A stretch of DNA of 64,000 nt from Pontederia crassipes (Eukaryota; Streptophyta; Magnoliopsida; Commelinales; Pontederiaceae): the NCBI GenBank assembly GCA_030549335.1, contig CM060195.1, positions 13,173,501 through 13,237,500 of the forward strand, given 5' to 3'. Below are positions 58,165-64,000 of this stretch, one piece after another; the stretch's first letter is position 1; each line of letters starts with the position of its first letter. The position numbers and the translations under genes are program-made. Below the pieces are notes generated by a model. That model was not told the origin of the DNA, ran no database searches, and saw only the letters and a program-made list of their open reading frames with translations.

Positions 58165-61100
58165 CAGAAATGATGAAGATAGATCGTAGTTGGATTCGCC
58201 GTTGGAAGGATAAACGCAGCATTATAATTGAAGAATATAAGGATGATGTTGATGAATTCATTAATGTGACATATCAAAATGAAGGTGTTGTTTCCTCATA
58301 TGGAGAAATCTTATGCCCATGCCAGAAGTGCAAATGTTATCAGTGGAAAGTAAGATATGATGTGCAGAAAGATTTATATTACAACAGTTTCTTACTAACA
58401 TACACTAATTGGTTCTTTTATGACGAAGAAAGATGGGCTAAAGAGACAACTAATGTAGATACCAATGTGGGCGAGTCGAGCAATCCGTACAGGACATGAT
58501 ATGAAATGCAATGCTAGGAGAAAATGTTGGAGAAACATTGATTGAAGAAGACCCGAATCTTTTTGCTTCTAAATTTTATGATCTTTTGGAAGAAGCAGAT
58601 GAACCTTTATGGGATGGATGCGTGAAGCAAACTACACTTTCTGTAGTGGCACAACTAATGAACTTGAAATCAGAATTTAATATGAGCGGAAGTTGTTTTG
58701 ACTGGATACTTGCCATTATTAAGAGTATGCTTTCAGCTTCAGAGAAATTACCGAAACATTTTTACAAGTGCAAACGATTGATGAGAGATTTAGGATTGAA
58801 ATATCAGAAGATTGATGCATGTCGCAATCATTGCATGTTGTACTACAAGGAAAACAACACACTTATCAATTGTTTTATTTGTGATGAGTCTAGATACAAG
58901 CCGAAAAAGAATTCCCAGAGTTCGAAAAAAATGTGGCAAATGCAATATTTAGATACTTTCCCGTTGTTCCAAGATTACAATGACTATTTCTTTTTTAAAA
59001 AACTGCATCATTTATGAGGTGGCACAGAGAAGGGGCACATGATGATCAAAATTCAATTACACATCCTTCGGATGCGGAGGCATGGAAACGATTTGATGCA
59101 CTTCATCCAGTTTTTTTTACAGAATCACGCAATGTTAGATTAGGACTTTGCACCGATAGCTTCAACGTATTTGGTTCATCAAAGACTGCTTATTCATGTT
59201 GGCCATTTTTTGTGACACCTTATAATTTGCCTCCAAGCATGTGTATGAGACGAGAAAACATATCGCTTACCTATATGATCCCAGGTCATCGATCTCCTGG
59301 TAAAAGTTTAGATGTTTACTTAAGACCTTTGATTGATGAACTCAAGATGTTGTGGGAGGATGACGTGGTTATCTATGACAAATCTAAAAAGCAAAATTTC
59401 ATTATGAGAGCCACATTAATATGGACCATAAGTGATTTTTCAGTATATGGAATGTTGAGTGGTTGGAGCACAAAACATAAACTTGCTTGTCCTATATGCG
59501 GAAAGAATACAAAATCATTTTATTTGAAAAAGTGTAAGAAAGTTTGCTAGTTTGATTGTCATAGGAGGTTTTTGCCATTAGAGAATTTGATGCATCGCGA
59601 TCGAAACTCATTTAAAAAGAATACATTCGAGAACACTGTCTTCAACTCATTTGATGGGACAAGAATTGCTAGAGCAAGTAAACAGGTTTAGTGAAGTCTC
59701 ATTCGGATTGAAGGCCGGTAGTTACAATAAAATTGGGTTTGGGAGTGAACATAATTAGGAGAAAAGAAGTATTTTTTAGGAGTTGCCTTATTGGTCTTCA
59801 AACTTGATACGACATAACTTGGATGTCATGCATGTGGAGAAGAATGTATTTGACGACATCTTCAACACTATTATGGATGTTAAAGGAAAAACAAAAGATA
59901 GCATACATGCTTGCGAAGACATGAAATTAATATGCAAAAGACCAGAGTTAAATATCATTCATCTTCAAAATGGTAAATGCAAAAAGCCAAAAGCTACTTA
60001 TGTCTTGAGCAATGATCAAAGAAAAGTGGTTTTCGAATGGGTAAAACAATTGAAATTCCCCGACGGATATGTATCAAACAATTGAAAGAATGGGAGGATA
60101 CATGGGATGAAGAGTCATGATTATCATATTTTTATGCAAAAGGCTGCTTCCAATTGCCTTTAAAGAACTTTTGACAAAGGCCATCTGGGAGGTTTTAACA
60201 GAATTATCTATGTTCTTTAAAGAGCTTTGTGCATCGATCGTTCGGGAAGAAGACATCTCTCAGTTAGAAACTTCTATTGTGATTACCGTGTGCAAGGCTG
60301 AGAAGATATTTTCACCTTCTTTCTTTGATGTGATGAAGCACTTGATTGTACATCTACCATATGAAACAAAAGTTGCGGATCCAGTTCAGTATCGATGCAT
60401 ATATCCTTTCAAAAGGTGCATGTTATATTTGAAAAGGAAGGCGAAGAATAAGACAAAAATTGAAGCCTCCATATGTGAAGCATATTTCATTGAGGAGGTG
60501 TCAAACTTCACTTCAAAGTACTTTGAGTCACACATACAATCATGACACACCCAAGTTCCAAGAAACGATGATGGTAGTGAAAGAGAAGTTAACATGAATA
60601 TTCTATCCATCTTCAAGTACCCATGCCGGCTTCTTGGTACAGGACGTAAAGTTGTCTTGAATGACAAAGATCTCACCGCTGTAGAGAATTATGTCCTTGC
60701 AAGTTGTAGCGAAGTGATGGCGTATCTTGAGTAAGACAATTTGTTTTAATATGTTATATAATTTAAAGTTAATTATTGCTATATGATTTCATTAATGGAC
60801 AACTATGAATTCAGGAAATTCGAAGAATTACAGCGAAAAATCAATCCGTTAGATTCAAATGATGAGTTATTGAAACTATGAGACGAATATTTTGCCGATT
60901 GGTTGAGATGTGAAGTGAGAATTCTTTCCACTTGCTCTTAATTGTTACTTAAGTTCGTAACTTTTAATAAAATTTTTCATTATTTTTCTTGTAGGTTATT
61001 AACGGCTTAGTCATAGATTTAAAAATATGAGATCTGGGTCATGGCCCGAAGAAATAAGTTCTTAGCTACTGCGGCGTCATAGTCAATGGATATCGGTTCC

Positions 61101-61595
61101 ATACAGAAGAATATAACCGACAACGTTCAACTATTAATAGCGGCATATGTGTTCTAGGAAGCATGTAGGGGGACAATGACTTTGATTACTACAGTGTTAT
61201 AGAAGATATCATAGAATTGTCTTATTTGGAAAAATCTAATAAAGTCGTGGTGTTAAAATGCCGTTGGTTCGATCCAGAGAAAGGAGTTCAGATCGATCAA
61301 AATTTTAAATTGATGGATATTAACCCTCGATCGAGACTTCAGTCATACAATTCATTCATATTGGCGGAACAAGCGCAACAAGTGTACTACACTAAGTATC
61401 CATCGAAAAGAACCAAGGATGAATGGTGGGCGTCATGCAAGGTGAGAAGTAGACTATTCTTAGCAGAGACAATGATAGATGATAATGAAACATCATCCAT
61501 ACACAACGATGTGCCCATGGATGAGTACTATCAAGAAGATAGAGTGAATGAGACGATTGATGTGGCTGATGGAGTTGAGAATTTTTAATTGGTCG
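58165..61595 (+). pseudogene. TNP2-type CACTA transposase (broken)
   Basis: The domains are in order. Transposase-associated N-terminal domain (58170-58440: IDRSWIRRWKDK, ILCPCQKCKC). Transposase core Tnp2 family (58511-59700), with EDPNLFASKFYDLLEEADEP, LGLCTDSFNVFG (usual ...TDGFNPFG), FFVTPYNLPPSMCM, WTISDFSVYGMLSGWSTKHK then LACPICGK, and NLIRHNLDVMHVEKNVFDDI. DUF4218 block (60150-60545). DUF4216 block (61217-61590: VVLKCRWFDPEKGVQID). Stops at 58500, 59017, 59550 and 60085 and frame changes break it. A splice acceptor-like ACAG precedes the first ATG (58168). Confidence 0.86.
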
Positions 61596-61835
61596 ATGAA
61601 TCTGAGCCAATGGAATAGTTGAATTCAAATGACCTCTTAGAAGTAAACTTTGATAATTTCATTGACGATGACTCGATCCAAGGTTATAGCGACGATGATG
61701 AAGATGTCGAAAATGAATCAGAATACGAAATAAGCGAATGAATCCCGTAGTTCTTCTAATGACACAAGCTTCTTACTTTTTTTTAGTTATATATGGTTAC
61801 CGATAATAAGAGAAGATTGTTACTTTTTTTTAGTC

Positions 61836-63960
61836 ATGGTCATTAGAGGTCGAGCATCTGGATCATCTCACTCTTCTAGGCATTCACTTCATATGAGTCA
61901 GCCATCACAACCACTAGGTAATATATTTATTGTCAGATGCTTACTTATAGTTGATTATAATAGTTAAATTCATTTTTTAATAATATTAGTTCCTCCACTA
62001 TCGACGGGGCACGTAGTCGGGTCGTCACATAGTAGGTTATCCATTGGTGGGTCCGCTCCGCGTATAACTCCAGGTACGTGTCACATTGTAGTCGATACAT
62101 AATAGGAGATAAAGTTTTCTAAATAGTTTGCTTCTATGGCAGTTGCTCCACCGTCATCTGGGCACATAGTCGGGACATCTCGATTGCACGACGACGATCG
62201 GTATGTCACACTAGGTTATTTTCTATATATTCCATAATTTTAAATAGGAGGCAAATTTTATGTATTTTATTATGATGATAGTTGCTATGCCACCGCCACC
62301 GACGAGATTAGCAGACGCTTCACCACATTCTAGCATTGGCGAGCGACATCTTACCCCAGGTGATATATTTATTATTATTGACATTATATTTCTTAATTAA
62401 TTATATTAATTATTTTTTAATAATGTCAGTTGCTATGCCACCGATAGCACAAGCACTTGGTTCATCACAATCTGACAAGCGGATTGCCACGGATCATGCT
62501 ACGGTAGACATCACTCGGGGTGAGAACATTAATGTACATATATCAATTATCACAACTTTAATTTGCTATGACACTAATGATTTATTTTGTATTAGACCCC
62601 GTAGATGATGTCGGACCTTCTCAGCCTACCCTAGCTGTACCGGATGATGATTCCTCTTCGAGTGATGAAGAGGGATTACACGATAATGGGGTGGTCACCG
62701 TGAATAATATTGCTCGACCATAAGTTAAATAAGTTGTACAAATTTTGTTATAGTTTTAGTTATCATTGAAAATTAATTCTTCTTTGTAATTGGCAGGACC
62801 ACTTTCATACCCACTAGTACCCTCTCATTCTTTCCCACTTGCCGGAAGGGGCATGATCCTGGAAAGATGTGCTAATTCAAGTGCAGGATAACATCTTTCG
62901 AGCCTTTATGGTACGATCTTCTATTTGGATTACATAATTTGTTTTATATTATTTTAAAATTACTAAGTTTTAATGTATTTTGTAGGAGGCAAATCAGTTT
63001 CATCCGGATCTTAGTTTAAGGATGATCCGGAGAGTTTTTGAGGAGGTCGCTGCGAAACACCTCCGAAATCGATTATACAAGTTTCGCAAGGTCGTCACGT
63101 CTGCCACCTCACTTTGGAGCAGGGCATACAAAGATGCCCAAGGCATATTAGGCGCTCGGTTTGGGAATCCTTATGTAGGAAGTGGTAAGTATGTTTACTT
63201 TTAAATTATTTTTATTAAATTTTTAGTTTTTTAAAGTCTAAGTATTTGATGTTCGTAAAGGACGGATGAATGATGGTAAAGGAAGTCGGAGAAGGCAAGA
63301 GTTAACCGACTTTCGAAGCCCGAGGCCCACATCCACACAGGGGGTCGATGCGATTTGACGAGCATCGACGACGCATGGTAATTTACATACAAATTCAATT
63401 TATCAAACTTTTGACTTATACTTATTTTATAAAATTTGAAACTTTATCGTAGGAGGAGAAAGAATATGGTCCCGTGGACTTTCGCGTGGTCTATGAGGCC
63501 ACACATAAGAGCCAGAAGACAAAAGACTTGGTCATGCCCACTGCTCATAGGCTTCTGGTAAGTCTCATCACATGTTCATCTAGTTGTTGACGTTAGTGCA
63601 CTATTTTTGAAAATGCGCAATGTTTAAATTTTTTAGGATGAGTATAATGCGAAAATGGTGAAAAGTACGGAGATGATCCGAGTACTCAACCACCAGATAA
63701 TGTTTCTTGGAACGGATGTCATGCTTTAAATTTATGTATCTTTTGATATATCATTTATATATTATATGATTGTATAATTTTTCTATTTCGTAGAGGACCT
63801 TGCTGTTTGGGAGGAGGTGGCCGGCACAACACAAGAATGATACTTGCATGGCCTCGGCACAACCGCTTAGGTACCTAGGAGGACCGGAGGATATGCAGGC
63901 AGCTCATCTGCTTCGAGCTCATCCGCTGCACCTGATATAACGTAGCTATCACAGCTGCTA
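61836..63960 (+). pseudogene. Second CACTA gene, Ptta/En/Spm plant-transposase type, multi-exon
   Basis: Starts at ATG 61836 (MVIRGRASGSSHSSRHSLHM). A series of short exons follows (61990-62073, 62143-62200, 62282-62359, 62430-62519, 62596-62723 by AG/GT signals). Larger pieces follow: 62797-62910 (DHFHTH; PEGA*SWKDVLIQVQDNIFRAF), 62986-63186 (EANQFHPDLSLRMIRRVFEE..., KHLRNRLYKFRKVV), a HTGG.RCDLTSID-like block near 63330-63380, DFRVVYEATHKSQKTKDLVMP near 63478-63540, and the rest at 63630-63960. Stops occur at 62724 and 62815. The accessory protein of CACTA elements binds subterminal repeats; that role is family knowledge. Confidence 0.75.
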
Positions 63961-64000
63961 TCAGAGCAGCTATCGGAGCAGATATTGCAGCAGGTGTCAC

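Larger units (their letters stand above)
55378..64000 (+). mobile_element. Large CACTA (En/Spm) element, right end beyond the window
   Basis: The left terminus is CACTACAAGAAAACTG, a canonical CACTA end, preceded by TCA as candidate 3-bp site. Subterminal repeats run from 55395 to about 57110. Two genes follow in the usual order: TNP2-like transposase (58165-61590) and a second multi-exon gene (61836-63960). The transposase is broken, so the copy is not autonomous as read. A related 3' part is at 17297-19056 and 23517-23862. Confidence 0.88.

Overview
The window is plant nuclear DNA, AT-rich and packed with transposable elements. I can support one ordinary host gene, an intact L-cysteine desulfhydrase-like aminotransferase at 46.7-48.1 kb on the minus strand. 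Its strongly GC-rich 5' half against AT-rich surroundings leans towards a non-grass monocot, but that is inference. I see no rRNA, tRNA, CRISPR or bacterial-type operon.

Layout. 1-13.25 kb: an old minus-strand Ty3/gypsy element ('A') with a 2.6-kb LTR, running off the left edge. It is split by a Sirevirus-like copia solo LTR (1248-3185, TSD GGTAA) and by a compact chromovirus ('B', 3800-9136) with both LTRs, PBS and broken gag-pol. 13.25-17.3 kb: a non-autonomous CACTA element (14050-15405), then a MITE copy interrupted by a 664-bp Mutator-like element (16522-17185, 9-bp TSD). 17.3-23.86 kb: the 3' part of a CACTA element, holding a Tat/Athila/Ogre-type LTR element with a large internal deletion (19057-23516, TSD TGTCA). 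23.86-24.6 kb: an LTR fragment. 24.76-35.03 kb: a minus-strand Ty3/gypsy array (LTR-gag-pol-LTR-partial gag) sharing its middle LTR and split by two solo LTRs (28197-29304 and 31022-33918).

35.03-44.3 kb: a decayed plus-strand L1-type LINE (ORF1 with DUF4283-like domain and zinc knuckle, endonuclease, RT, zf-RVT, RNase H). Its RNase H domain is split by a fold-back Mutator-like element (40225-43969, 9-bp duplication), itself split by a 2.96-kb solo LTR (40966-43925, TSD TGAAA). 44.3-46.66 kb: LINE tail and the 3' part of the host gene. 48.4-49.8 kb: a 351-bp MITE and a 975-bp element with about 270-bp inverted repeats around a GC-rich hairpin core. 49.8-55.4 kb: AT-rich DNA with no gene seen. 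55378 to the right edge: a large CACTA element with terminal CACTACAAGAAAA, subterminal repeats, a broken TNP2 transposase and a second multi-exon gene.

The elements act as layers of insertion: many boundaries are fixed by matching target-site duplications or by a host element's coding sequence resuming across the insert. I found no new biochemical system. The most interesting points are the nest architecture, a Mutator-like element carrying a short piece of a resident LTR, a pair of fold-back elements with hairpin cores, and a run of short similar exons in the second CACTA gene.
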